This document shows, in pieces, positions 25,727 to 36,025 of a stretch of 64,000 nt of DNA (position 1 is its first letter; each line of letters opens with the position of its first letter). The notes below the pieces were generated by a model. That model saw only the letters and a program-made list of their open reading frames with translations, ran no database searches and was not told the DNA's origin. Origin of the DNA: Aminobacter aganoensis (GTDB lineage Bacteria; Pseudomonadota; Alphaproteobacteria; Rhizobiales; Rhizobiaceae). The stretch covers positions 744,001-808,000 of the forward strand of contig NZ_JACHOU010000001.1 of the NCBI RefSeq assembly GCF_014206975.1. The letters run 5' to 3'. The translations under genes and the position numbers were made by a program.

Positions 25727-26344
25727 CTACGCCCTGTAGATCCACTGCTCCGGCACGCGCACCGACACCTCTTCGCCGGCGAAGATCGCGCCGGGCTTTT
25801 CCACCCAGCCCACCAGCCCGCGCAGGCGCTTGGCCGCCTTGGGGAACATCAGCGAGCCGGCATCGTGGTCGGCCATGCCCGCATGCTCGGCGATCGAGCG
25901 CCCGGCGATGCGGCACGGCGCGTTCTGCCCGTCGATCTTGATCGTCACGCCGCCCTTGAAGAACAGCATGGTGCCCGACGGCAGCATCGACAGCATCGGC
26001 ACGCCGTCGAGCAGGAGATTGGCGCCGATCCACTCCGGCTTGATCTCGCTGAGCCCCATGCGCCCGGCGACGATGGCGAGTTCGTCCGGCGCCACGATCG
26101 ACAGCTGGCGCTCGTTGCGCATCTCGGTGCCGCGCGGATACCACGGCTCGCGCCCGCCTGAGCGGCGGGTGTGGCCGGCATGAAAATCGCCGTCGATGCC
26201 TTCGAAGCCGAGCGGCAGCGCCTCCACGGCGCGCGTGACGAAGTGATCCGATGGCGCGGTATAAATGCCGGCGACCCGCGCGGCGAGCTTCCTGCCGGGC
26301 AGGATTTCAGGTTCGCCTTCCCTGCGCAGTGTCGGATCGAGCAT
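25727..26344 (-). CDS. MOSC-domain protein
   Basis: A 205-residue MOSC (molybdenum cofactor sulfurase C-terminal) protein. The domain spans about 35-200, with GIDGDFHAGHTRRSGGREPW, LSIVAPDELAIVA, WIGANLLLDGVP and the conserved cysteine in NAPCRIAGR, the proposed sulfur-carrying residue. MOSC proteins bind or pass sulfur for Moco enzymes or detoxify N-hydroxylated bases (YiiM type); which applies here is unclear. The ATG at 26344 is chosen because the 10 residues before it are unlike the family. Confidence 0.82.
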   Translation of the reverse strand: MLDPTLRREGEPEILPGRKLAARVAGIYTAPSDHFVTRAVEALPLGFEGIDGDFHAGHTRRSGGREPWYPRGTEMRNERQLSIVAPDELAIVAGRMGLSEIKPEWIGANLLLDGVPMLSMLPSGTMLFFKGGVTIKIDGQNAPCRIAGRSIAEHAGMADHDAGSLMFPKAAKRLRGLVGWVEKPGAIFAGEEVSVRVPEQWIYRA

Positions 26345-26437
26345 CGTTCGCCTCTCAATGTGAGGCGGCACCATGCCGATCGGGCAACAGAAAATCCAGA
26401 CAAAAAGCCTGATCTGGGGATCACCCGGGCTGATGCG

Positions 26438-27559
26438 TCAGTGCATCCGCACCAGCGCGCCGCCGATCGAATAACCGGCACCGAAGGCGCAGATCAGTCC
26501 GTGCTCGCCCGGCTTCATGTCCTCGTGGTTTTCCTTGAGCGCGATGATGGCGCCTGCCGCCGCCGTATTGCCCAGCCGTTCCAGCACCATCGGGGCGGTG
26601 TCCTGGTTGGCCTCGTGGCCCAGCGCCAGCTTCAGGATCATCGCATTCATCCGCGCATTGGCCTGGTGCAGCCAGTAGCGCCTGACATCGGAGGGCGTCA
26701 TGCCGTGGTCGGCAAGGAAGACGGTGATGAAGCGGTGCGCCGCATGCGTCACCTCCTTGAACACCTTGTTGCCGACCTGCTTGATCATGTTGCCCTCCAT
26801 CGTAACGACGGAAGTGTGTTCCTGGCCGGCGCGCAGCAGGAAGCCGAAATTGGTGCGGATGTTGTTGGAGAACTGCGTCCAGTTGCGCGTGTCGAGAATT
26901 TCGAACCGCCCCGGCCGCGTCTCCTTCGGCCCGAGCGCCTCGACCACCATCGCCACCGACGCGTCGCCGAAGATGAAATGTGTCTGCCGGTCGCGGAAAT
27001 TGAGATGCCCGGTAATGATCTCCGGCGTCACGATCAGCACCCGCTTCTGGCCGCCCGCGCGTACCAGGTTATAGGCGACATGCAGCGCCGCTGCCGACGA
27101 CGAGCAGCCGAGGCTCATGTCGAAGGCCGCGCCCTCGATGCCGAGTTCCTTCTGGATCTCGATGGAGATCGCCGGATAGGGCCGCTGCTGGTGCGATGCC
27201 GCACAGATGACCATGTCGATGTCCGCGCCGGTCAACCCGGCATGGTCGAGCGCCTTTCGCGCCGAGGCGACGCCGAACTCGGCTTCGACCGACAGCGCAT
27301 CGTCGGCCCGCGGCGCGATGCGCGGCGCCATACGCTCGGGGTCGAGAATGCCGTCGAGCGTATGCACATGGCGGTTTTTCACCCCTGAGGCATAGACGAT
27401 GAAGTCGCTGTCCGACTTCTTGATCGGCTCTTCGCCCACCGACAAGCGCCTGGCGTTCTCGATGTCGGCCCAGGCGTTGAAGCTCTCGACCAGTTCGTCG
27501 TTGCTGATCGATGCATCAGGAATTTCAACGCCGATGCCGCTGATGATGACGCGATGCAT
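26438..27559 (-). CDS. Beta-ketoacyl-ACP synthase III-like protein (FabH family)
   Basis: A 373-residue thiolase-fold enzyme. The Cys-His-Asn triad is present: C152 in FDMSLGCSSSAAALHVA, His in YWLHQANARMN near 305, and Asn in LERLGNTAAAGAI near 340. The C-terminal ICAFGAGYSIGGALVRMH is normal. Compared with housekeeping FabH (about 320 residues) it is longer, with an extended N-terminal part (residues 20-85), matching the paralogue group often annotated beta-ketoacyl-ACP synthase III in rhizobia. It may start a specialised acyl chain. Monocistronic. Confidence 0.87.
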   Translation of the reverse strand: MHRVIISGIGVEIPDASISNDELVESFNAWADIENARRLSVGEEPIKKSDSDFIVYASGVKNRHVHTLDGILDPERMAPRIAPRADDALSVEAEFGVASARKALDHAGLTGADIDMVICAASHQQRPYPAISIEIQKELGIEGAAFDMSLGCSSSAAALHVAYNLVRAGGQKRVLIVTPEIITGHLNFRDRQTHFIFGDASVAMVVEALGPKETRPGRFEILDTRNWTQFSNNIRTNFGFLLRAGQEHTSVVTMEGNMIKQVGNKVFKEVTHAAHRFITVFLADHGMTPSDVRRYWLHQANARMNAMILKLALGHEANQDTAPMVLERLGNTAAAGAIIALKENHEDMKPGEHGLICAFGAGYSIGGALVRMH

Positions 27560-27680
27560 GAAAACCGTCCGATGCCTGAAATCCGTCGCGAAACCTGCCC
27601 CGCCGCAGATTCGCCGAAGCCCAGTCTACGCCAGCAGGAGCGCTTCGAATACGCCTGCAGGACATTCGATCCCGAAACGA

Positions 27681-27709
27681 ATTACGCCCCGCTTTGAGCG
27701 GGGCGTAAT
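27681..27709 (-). terminator. Hairpin between ettA and the KAS III gene
   Basis: ATTACGCCCCGCT, a 3-nt loop, and AGCGGGGCGTAAT form a perfect 13-bp stem. It lies 15 bp after the ettA stop on the minus strand, followed there by TCGTTT. The T-run is short, so termination strength is uncertain, but no other signal separates ettA from the next gene. Confidence 0.7.
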
Positions 27710-27723
27710 GAAAGTCCAGGAGA

Positions 27724-29373
<1,650 letters not shown>

Positions 29374-29635
29374 GCGCGCGTATCCTGCTTCAGGTGAACG
29401 GAGATTTGCGCGCTATGTAGGCCATCCCACCCCAAACGGCAAATGCTTTCGGGGTGCCGTATCGGCCCGCCAACACGGTGCTCCTGACGCGACTGCAGGC
29501 GCAAAGCAAAATTTAACCATATTTGTCCATCCTTTCTCCATCGTTCTGTCGAGTTGGGGACATTCCGGAAATCACGCACTGCGGTCGCTCGCCGGCCGTA
29601 CGACGTTTGCGGGACGACTGGTCTGCTACGCGTTA

Positions 29636-30925
29636 GTGAGTAAAACCGTTTATTTTCGGCCTCTTGGCCGTCTTTTGCGTCCATTGCTGATCGCTTCCCT
29701 CGGCACCGCCTTTGCGGGCGTGGCCGCGTGGTCGATGGCCGGCATGGTGGCGATGGGCAACACCCGCGCTTTCGATGCGACCCATTTCGCGCCCAAGCCG
29801 CAGGTCCACGTGGTCAAGGTCGCCAAGGCGTGGCCCACGGCCTATGTCAGCACCGACAAGGCGTCGCGACTGGTCGCCGCCGCCAAGCCCCGGATCACGG
29901 CCAAGGATGACAGGCCGGTCGCCACGGCCAGCCTGGCCGGCAGCCTGGGCAAATCCGCCCGCCATGCCGGCATCGCCCCCCCATCCGGCCATGCCGCCCG
30001 CTTCGACACCATCGCAAGGCAGGCCGATCTCAGCTCGAAGACGCTCGCCAGCCTGTTCGCCTCGGTCGACAAGGCCGCGCCAGAACGCATCGCCGCAACA
30101 GCGCCCAGCCAGGACGTGCCGCTGCCCGCCTCGACGACGCAGCACCCGACGATGCTCGCTTATGCCGATCCTTCGCCGGGAGGCGCCGCCGACACCGCGC
30201 TCTCCACGCTGCTGACCGGTCCTTCCGAGGACCTCGCCGCGGCACAGGCCGAAGCGGAAGCCGCCCTGCCCGACTATGCCGAGACCCCGTCCGCGGCCCC
30301 CCGGCCGGAGCTGCGCCCGCAAGCCAGGCCCGCCGAGGCGGACGCCGGCGAGCCCGAGGCGGATGCTCCGGAAGTCGCCGGCAAGCGCGAAACGAAGAAG
30401 CCTGAGAAGCTCGCCTATGCCCGCCCGGAGGTCCCGGAAGACAAGCCAGGCAGCACCCTTGGCCAGTCGCTGCGCAACATGTTCGGCGGCAAGACCAGGG
30501 CCGGCAATGGCGTCGCCGTCTACGACATCAGCGCTGCCAAGGTCTACATGCCCGACGGCAGCGTGCTCGAGGCGCATTCCGGCATCGGCAACATGGCCGA
30601 CAACCCGCGCTACGTGCACGTCAAGATGAACGGCCCGACCCCGCCCCACACCTATAACCTCAGGATGCGCGAAAGCCGCTTCCACGGAGTCGAGGCGATC
30701 CGCATGCTGCCCGTCGACGGCAAGAACAAATATGGCCGCGACGGCTTCCTGACCCACAGCTACCTGCTGCGCGGCGGCCGCGAGGAGTCGCATGGCTGCG
30801 TCGCCTTCGCCGACTACAAGCGTTTCCTCACCGCCTTCAAGCAGGGCAAGGTCAAGCAGATGATCGTCGTGCCGAGCGGCGGACGCGAAAGCTTCCGCCT
30901 CGCATCTAACGGCAAGAGCATCTGA
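29636..30925 (+). CDS. Membrane-anchored DUF2778 (Tlde1-like L,D-transpeptidase fold) protein
   Basis: A protein of about 429 residues with a membrane helix near residues 10-40 (LLIASLGTAFAGVAAWSMAG), a long Ala/Pro-rich low-complexity stretch (about 45-270), and a C-terminal DUF2778 domain (about 290-425). The domain has VAVYDISAAKVYMPDGSVLE, YVHVKMNGPTPPHTYNLRMR and the catalytic-type SHGCVAFADYKRFL with Cys. This resembles Tlde1-like enzymes that cut or exchange peptidoglycan stem peptides. GTG 29636 is the best start near the helix, though no strong ribosome site is visible; the true start could differ. 29374-29635 holds no gene. Confidence 0.75.
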   Translation: MSKTVYFRPLGRLLRPLLIASLGTAFAGVAAWSMAGMVAMGNTRAFDATHFAPKPQVHVVKVAKAWPTAYVSTDKASRLVAAAKPRITAKDDRPVATASLAGSLGKSARHAGIAPPSGHAARFDTIARQADLSSKTLASLFASVDKAAPERIAATAPSQDVPLPASTTQHPTMLAYADPSPGGAADTALSTLLTGPSEDLAAAQAEAEAALPDYAETPSAAPRPELRPQARPAEADAGEPEADAPEVAGKRETKKPEKLAYARPEVPEDKPGSTLGQSLRNMFGGKTRAGNGVAVYDISAAKVYMPDGSVLEAHSGIGNMADNPRYVHVKMNGPTPPHTYNLRMRESRFHGVEAIRMLPVDGKNKYGRDGFLTHSYLLRGGREESHGCVAFADYKRFLTAFKQGKVKQMIVVPSGGRESFRLASNGKSI

Positions 30926-31009
30926 CGGACGGCCCGCAATCGCCGGCTGGCCACAGCCGCCGGCGGCTGCCGATAGACATCGTCTCCGCGCCATTCCATA
31001 ACCGGCGCC

Positions 31010-31927
31010 ATGCTCAGCGAAACGAAGCTCCTTCGGATTTCCATCGCCGTGACCTTCGTCGTCGCGCTGTTCGGCATTGCCTTCGGCGTCTTGAGCGGTT
31101 CGTCCTCGATCGCCTTCGATGGCGCCTATTCCCTCGCCGACGCGACCATGACCATCCTGGCGTTGATCGTCGCGCGGCTCATCACCAGCAATGCCAACCA
31201 CAATCGCCGGCTGCACAAGCGCTTTTCGCTCGGCTTCTGGCACCTTGAGCCCATCGTCCTGGGCATGAACGGCATCGTCTTGATGAGCGTGTCGATCTAC
31301 GCCCTGATCAACGCCATCGCCAGCCTCTTGGCCGGCGGCCGCCAGCTCGAATTCGACTTCGCCATCGTCTATGCGGCGGTGACGCTCGCCGCCTGCCTGA
31401 CCATGGCGTTCATCGGCAACCGCGCCAACCGGACCATCCAGTCCGACTTCGTCACCCTCGACGTCACCGCGTGGATGATGTCCGGCGGCATCACCGCGGC
31501 CCTGCTGGTTGCCTTCATCGGCGGCAGCCTGGTCGAAGGCACCGAGCTTGCCTGGATCGCGCCCTATGTCGACCCCGCCGTGCTGGCGCTCGTCTGCCTG
31601 ATCATCATCCCGATGCCCGTCGGCACCGTCCGCCAGGCCTTCTCCGACATCCTCCTGATCACGCCGGAAGCCCTCAAGACACATGTCGACGAAGTCGCCC
31701 GTGCCACCGTGGCCAGGCACGGCTTCGTGTCCTACCGCGCCTATGTCGCCAAGGTCGGCCGCCTGATGCAGATCGAACTCTATTTCATCGTGCCGCCCGG
31801 CCTGCCCGCGAAAACCATCGAGGCATGGGACCGCCTGCGCGACGAGATCGGCGACGCCCTTGGCGATGAAGGTCCCGACCGCTGGCTGACCATCGCCTTC
31901 ACCGCCGACAGGGAATGGGCCGAATAG
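31010..31927 (+). CDS. Cation diffusion facilitator-family transporter with altered metal-site residues
   Basis: A 305-residue protein with about six membrane helices and a cytoplasmic C-terminal domain, like CDF Zn/Fe/Mn exporters. The family frame is clear: GVLSGSSSIAFDGAYSLADA (helix 2), LGFWHLEPIVLGMNG where CDFs have FGHGKAE, and a C-terminal YRAYVAKVGRLMQIELYFIV. The metal-binding pairs are unusual: helix 2 has YSLAD instead of [HD]xxxD, and helix 5 has DFVTLDVTAWMM with no His. Substrate is therefore hard to infer and may not be Zn. It follows the DUF2778 gene by 84 bp on the same strand. Confidence 0.8.
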   Translation: MLSETKLLRISIAVTFVVALFGIAFGVLSGSSSIAFDGAYSLADATMTILALIVARLITSNANHNRRLHKRFSLGFWHLEPIVLGMNGIVLMSVSIYALINAIASLLAGGRQLEFDFAIVYAAVTLAACLTMAFIGNRANRTIQSDFVTLDVTAWMMSGGITAALLVAFIGGSLVEGTELAWIAPYVDPAVLALVCLIIIPMPVGTVRQAFSDILLITPEALKTHVDEVARATVARHGFVSYRAYVAKVGRLMQIELYFIVPPGLPAKTIEAWDRLRDEIGDALGDEGPDRWLTIAFTADREWAE

Positions 31928-31936
31928 CCGCCCGTC

Positions 31937-32698
31937 CTACGCCTTGATGCGCCAGCCGGTCCTGAAGATCCACCAGACCGCGATCAGGCAGGCCGCGAGG
32001 AATGCAAGCGTCATGCCGAGGCTGATGCCGACATTGACGTCGGACACGCCGAAGAAGCTCCAGCGGAAGCCGCTCACCAGATAGACCACCGGGTTGAACA
32101 GCGACACGGTGCGCCACAGCGGCGGCAGCATGTCGATGGAGTAGAAGCTGCCGCCAAGGAAGGTCAGCGGGGTCACGATCAGCATCGGCACAAGCTGCAA
32201 TTGCTCGAAATTACCGGCCCAGATGCCGATGATGAAGCCGAACAGGCTGAAGGTGACGGCCGTCAGCACCAGGAACAGCAGCATCCAGCCGGGATGCTGG
32301 ATTTGCAGCGGCACGAACAGCGAGGCGGTCGCCAGGATGATCAGCCCGAGGATGATCGACTTCGACGCCGCCGCCCCGACATAGGAGATGACGATCTCCA
32401 GATAGGACACCGGCGCCGACAGCAGTTCGTAGATGGTGCCGACGAATTTCGGGAAATAGATGCCGAACGAGGCGTTGGAGATGCTTTGCGTCAGAAGCGA
32501 CAGCATGATTAGCCCCGGCACGATGAAGGCGCCGTAGCTGATGCCGTTGATCTCGCTGATGCGCGAGCCGATGGCCGCGCCGAAGACGACGAAATAGAGC
32601 GAGGTCGAAATGACCGGCGAAACGATGCTCTGCAGCAGAGTGCGCCAGGTGCGCGCCATTTCGAACAGGTAGATTGCGCGGATAGCGTGATAATTCAT
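31937..32698 (-). CDS. ABC-2 type transporter permease
   Basis: A 253-residue inner-membrane permease with six helices of the ABC2_membrane type (NodJ/DrrB-like). Seen: [20 protein letters not shown], a central [20 protein letters not shown], and [20 protein letters not shown] near 175, the conserved block of this family. The last residues are basic. The start overlaps the ATPase gene by 4 bp, making a two-gene exporter for an unknown lipid, polysaccharide or drug. Confidence 0.9.
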   Translation of the reverse strand: MNYHAIRAIYLFEMARTWRTLLQSIVSPVISTSLYFVVFGAAIGSRISEINGISYGAFIVPGLIMLSLLTQSISNASFGIYFPKFVGTIYELLSAPVSYLEIVISYVGAAASKSIILGLIILATASLFVPLQIQHPGWMLLFLVLTAVTFSLFGFIIGIWAGNFEQLQLVPMLIVTPLTFLGGSFYSIDMLPPLWRTVSLFNPVVYLVSGFRWSFFGVSDVNVGISLGMTLAFLAACLIAVWWIFRTGWRIKA

Positions 32699-33621
32699 CG
32701 CCGTTCACTCACCAGGTTGACGAAGATCTCCTCCAGCGAACTCTGCTTGGTCTGCAGGTCCTTGAAGCGGATTCCGGCGTCGTTGAGATCCTTGAGCAGC
32801 GCGGTGATGCCCGTCCGCTCGCCTTGGGTGTCATAGGTGTAGACGAGCTCGTTGCCGTCGTCGGACAGCTCCAGCCCGTGGCTCGAAAGCTCCGCCGGCA
32901 CCTGCTCCAGCCTCTGCTGCAGCTGCAGCGTCAGCTGCTTGCGGCCGAGCTTGTGCATCAGCTCCGCCTTGTCCTCGATCAGGATGATCTCGCCATGGCT
33001 GATCACGCCGACTCGGTCGGCCATCTGCTCGGCCTCCTCGATGTAGTGCGTGGTCAGGATGATGGTGACGCCGGTTTCGCGCAGCGAACGCACCACCTCC
33101 CACATGTCGCGCCTCAGTTCGACGTCGACGCCGGCGGTCGGCTCGTCGAGGAACAGTATCTGCGGTTCGTGCGACAGCGCCTTGGCGATCATCACGCGCC
33201 GCTTCATGCCGCCCGACAGCGTCATGATCTTGCTGTCCTTCTTCTCCCACAGCGAAAGGTCTTTCAGGATCTTCTCGATATGGGCCGGATTGGCAGGCTT
33301 GCCGAACAGGCCGCGGCTGAAGCTGACCGTCGCCCACACGGTTTCGAAGGCATCGGTGGTCAGTTCCTGCGGCACCAGCCCGATGCGCGAACGCGCGTCG
33401 CGGTAGTCGCGAACGATGTCGTGCCCGTCCGCCAGCACCGTGCCTTCGGTCGGGTTGACGATGCCGCAGATGATGCTGATCAGCGTCGTCTTTCCGGCGC
33501 CATTCGGCCCGAGCAGGGCGAAGATCTCGCCACGGCTGATGTCGAGATTGATGTTCTTCAGCGCCGAAAAGCCCGACGCATATGTCTTGGAAAGATTGGA
33601 AACGGAAATAATCGGCTGCAT
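32695..33621 (-). CDS. ABC-2 type transporter ATP-binding protein
   Basis: A 308-residue ATPase. Walker A is [14 protein letters not shown] (near 38), the Q-loop is [13 protein letters not shown], the signature is [15 protein letters not shown], Walker B with D-loop is [20 protein letters not shown], and the switch His is in [15 protein letters not shown]. The C-terminal 80 residues (after 225) form the regulatory tail common in NodI/CcmA-like exporters. ATG 33621 is picked; an in-frame ATG 9 bp upstream is also possible. Coupled to the permease behind it. Confidence 0.92.
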   Translation of the reverse strand: MQPIISVSNLSKTYASGFSALKNINLDISRGEIFALLGPNGAGKTTLISIICGIVNPTEGTVLADGHDIVRDYRDARSRIGLVPQELTTDAFETVWATVSFSRGLFGKPANPAHIEKILKDLSLWEKKDSKIMTLSGGMKRRVMIAKALSHEPQILFLDEPTAGVDVELRRDMWEVVRSLRETGVTIILTTHYIEEAEQMADRVGVISHGEIILIEDKAELMHKLGRKQLTLQLQQRLEQVPAELSSHGLELSDDGNELVYTYDTQGERTGITALLKDLNDAGIRFKDLQTKQSSLEEIFVNLVSERR

Positions 33622-33828
33622 GGCGATCATCGCTTGAGATGTGAATGAAAATGGAAGCAAAAACCGGCTGGGGGCACGCCGGCGCTGGGGTTAGCGGAAT
33701 ATATGGGCTGATGTCGAGCGAACAAGTGCCCTGCCGCCGCCTCCTGACATTGTCGTGTTGATCCGCTGCCGCCGCCCTTGACGCGCAAGGCTTGCACCCT
33801 CAACAGTCCGGGTCGAGGGAAGACAACA

Positions 33829-34761
33829 ATGCCGTTCGACAGCCGCATTCCGCTCGCATCGCCCACGGGTGCCCATATCAACCTGTTTGTCCGCCGCGCC
33901 GAGGTCCCTGCCCGGGCGGTGGTGCAGGTCAACCACGGGCTGGCCGAGCATGCCGCGCGCTATGGCCGCTTCGCCGACTTCCTCGCCGGCCACGGCTGCC
34001 ACGTCTACGCCCATGACCATCGCGGCCATGGCGCGACCTCGGCGCCCGATGCGCCCACCGGGCGTTTTGCGGCCAGGGACGGCGTCGATCGCGTCCTTGC
34101 CGACGTCGGCGCCGTGCACGACTTCATCGCCGTCCAGCATCCCGGCCTGCCGGTGGTGGTCTTCGGCCACTCCATGGGTGGGCTGATCGCACTCAACTTC
34201 GTGCTGCGCCATTCTGAACAGGTCGCAGCCGCAGCCATCTGGAACGCCAATTTCTCCGCCGGCCTCCTCGGCCGGCTGGCACAGGCGATCCTCGCCTTCG
34301 AGCGCTTCCGGCTGGGTTCCGACGTGCCCTCGCGCATCCTGCCCCGGCTGACCTTCGGAGATTGGGCGAAGAAGATCCCCGGCCGCCGCACCGATTTCGA
34401 CTGGCTGTCACGCGACGCGGCAGAGGTCGATGCCTACATCGCCGACCCGCTCTGCGGCTGGAATGCCTCGGTGTCGATGTGGACCGACATTTTCGAGCTG
34501 GTCTTTGCCGGTGCCGACGACCGCAACTTTGCAAGCGTGCGCAAGGACCTGCCGTTCAACCTCGCCGGCGGTGCCCACGATCCGGCAACCGATGGCGGCA
34601 AGGCGACCGAGGCGCTTGCTTCCCGCCTGCGCCGGATGGGTTTTTCGAATCTCGTTTCAACGGTTTACGCCGAAACCCGCCACGAAAGCCTGAACGAGCT
34701 GAACCGCGATGCCATCATGGCCGATTTCGCCGGCTGGCTCGACCTTACATTTCCGCGGTGA
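33829..34761 (+). CDS. Alpha/beta hydrolase, monoacylglycerol lipase/lysophospholipase type
   Basis: A 310-residue serine hydrolase. VQVNHGLAEHAARYGRFADF opens the fold, YAHDHRGHGATSA forms the oxyanion region, nucleophile Ser is in VFGHSMGGLIALN (near 113), and the likely acid and base are in FNLAGGAHDPATDGGK (Asp) and YAETRHESLNEL (His, near 285). This is the Hydrolase_4/PldB layout. The ATG at 33829 follows GGGAAGACAACA. It is monocistronic or leads the CaiB gene 88 bp downstream. Natural substrate unknown. Confidence 0.87.
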   Translation: MPFDSRIPLASPTGAHINLFVRRAEVPARAVVQVNHGLAEHAARYGRFADFLAGHGCHVYAHDHRGHGATSAPDAPTGRFAARDGVDRVLADVGAVHDFIAVQHPGLPVVVFGHSMGGLIALNFVLRHSEQVAAAAIWNANFSAGLLGRLAQAILAFERFRLGSDVPSRILPRLTFGDWAKKIPGRRTDFDWLSRDAAEVDAYIADPLCGWNASVSMWTDIFELVFAGADDRNFASVRKDLPFNLAGGAHDPATDGGKATEALASRLRRMGFSNLVSTVYAETRHESLNELNRDAIMADFAGWLDLTFPR

Positions 34762-34849
34762 ACATGGGTGCTGGCCCATCGCAACGTGGTGGCGGCACAC
34801 CGGGACTCCTGATAGATCGTGGCGCGACCGAAATGATCTCTGGTGCCCC

Positions 34850-36025
34850 ATGAGCCATCCGCCCCTTCACGGCGTCCGCGTCATCGAACTCGCCCGCATC
34901 CTCGCTGGCCCCTGGGCCGGACAGTTGCTCGCCGATCTCGGCGCCGATGTCATCAAGGTGGAAAACCCCGATGGCGGCGACGACACCCGCAAATGGGGGC
35001 CCCCCTTCGTCACCGGCCACGACGGCGAGAACCTGTCGGCCGCCTATTATCACTCCTGCAACCGTGGCAAACGCTCGATCGCGCTCGACTTCTCGACGCC
35101 GGAAGGCGCGGAGATCGTGCGCAAGCTGGTGTCGGACGCCGACGTTCTGATCGAGAACTTCAAGCTCGGCGGCCTCAAGAAATACGGCCTCGACTACGAC
35201 AGCCTGAAGAAGATCAATCCGAAGCTGGTCTACTGCTCGATCACCGGCTTTGGCCAGTCGGGCCCTTACGCCCCACGCGCCGGCTACGATTTCATCGTCC
35301 AGGGCATGTCCGGCCTGATGTCGATCACCGGCCCTGCCGGCGGCGAGCCGCAGAAGGTCGGCGTCGCCGTCACCGACATCTTCACCGGCCTCTATTCGGT
35401 CATCGCCATCCAGGCGGCACTGCGCCACGCCGAAGCCACCGGCCAGGGCCAGCATGTCGACATGGCACTGTTCGACGCCCAGATGTCGGTGCTCGCCAAC
35501 CAGAACCTCAACTACCTGGTCTCGGGCAATTCGCCGGTGCAGATGGGCAACGCCCATCCCAACATCTCGCCCTACGAGGTGCTGCCGGTGCGCGACGGCC
35601 ACTTCATCCTCGCTGTCGGCAATGACGGCCAGTTCCAGAAATTCTGCGCCATCGTCGGCCTCGACGACCTCGCCGCCGACCCGCTCTTCGCCACCAATTC
35701 GGCGCGCGTCGCCAACCGTGTCGAACTGCGCGAAAAGATCGTCGCCGCACTCGCCGCCTTCGACCGCGAAACCTTGCTCGCCCGGCTCGAGGCATCAGGC
35801 GTGCCGGCAAGCCCCATCAACAACATCGGCCAGGCCTTCGCCGACCCGCAGGCGATCGCCCGCGGCATGCGCATGGATCTCGACGACGGCCACGGCAACA
35901 AGCTGCCCTCGGTGCGCGCGCCAATGGTCATGTCCGAGACCCCTCTTTCTTATGTCAGACCTTCACCGCGGCTGGGGGAACACACCGCGGAAATCCTTGC
36001 CGAACTGGAGAAGAAACAAAAATGA
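34850..36025 (+). CDS. CaiB/BaiF-family CoA-transferase (family III)
   Basis: A 391-residue class III CoA-transferase that moves CoA between carboxylic acids. Seen: GVRVIELARILAGPWAGQLL, LGADVIKVENPDGGDDTR, the NRGKRSIALDFSTPEG block, and the catalytic aspartate region GQHVDMALFDAQMSVLANQN (Asp near 180). The ATG at 34850 starts the conserved GVRVIELA region after seven residues. Its TGA overlaps the start of the ThDP enzyme by 4 bp, so the pair are made together. Substrate unidentified. Confidence 0.9.
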   Translation: MSHPPLHGVRVIELARILAGPWAGQLLADLGADVIKVENPDGGDDTRKWGPPFVTGHDGENLSAAYYHSCNRGKRSIALDFSTPEGAEIVRKLVSDADVLIENFKLGGLKKYGLDYDSLKKINPKLVYCSITGFGQSGPYAPRAGYDFIVQGMSGLMSITGPAGGEPQKVGVAVTDIFTGLYSVIAIQAALRHAEATGQGQHVDMALFDAQMSVLANQNLNYLVSGNSPVQMGNAHPNISPYEVLPVRDGHFILAVGNDGQFQKFCAIVGLDDLAADPLFATNSARVANRVELREKIVAALAAFDRETLLARLEASGVPASPINNIGQAFADPQAIARGMRMDLDDGHGNKLPSVRAPMVMSETPLSYVRPSPRLGEHTAEILAELEKKQK

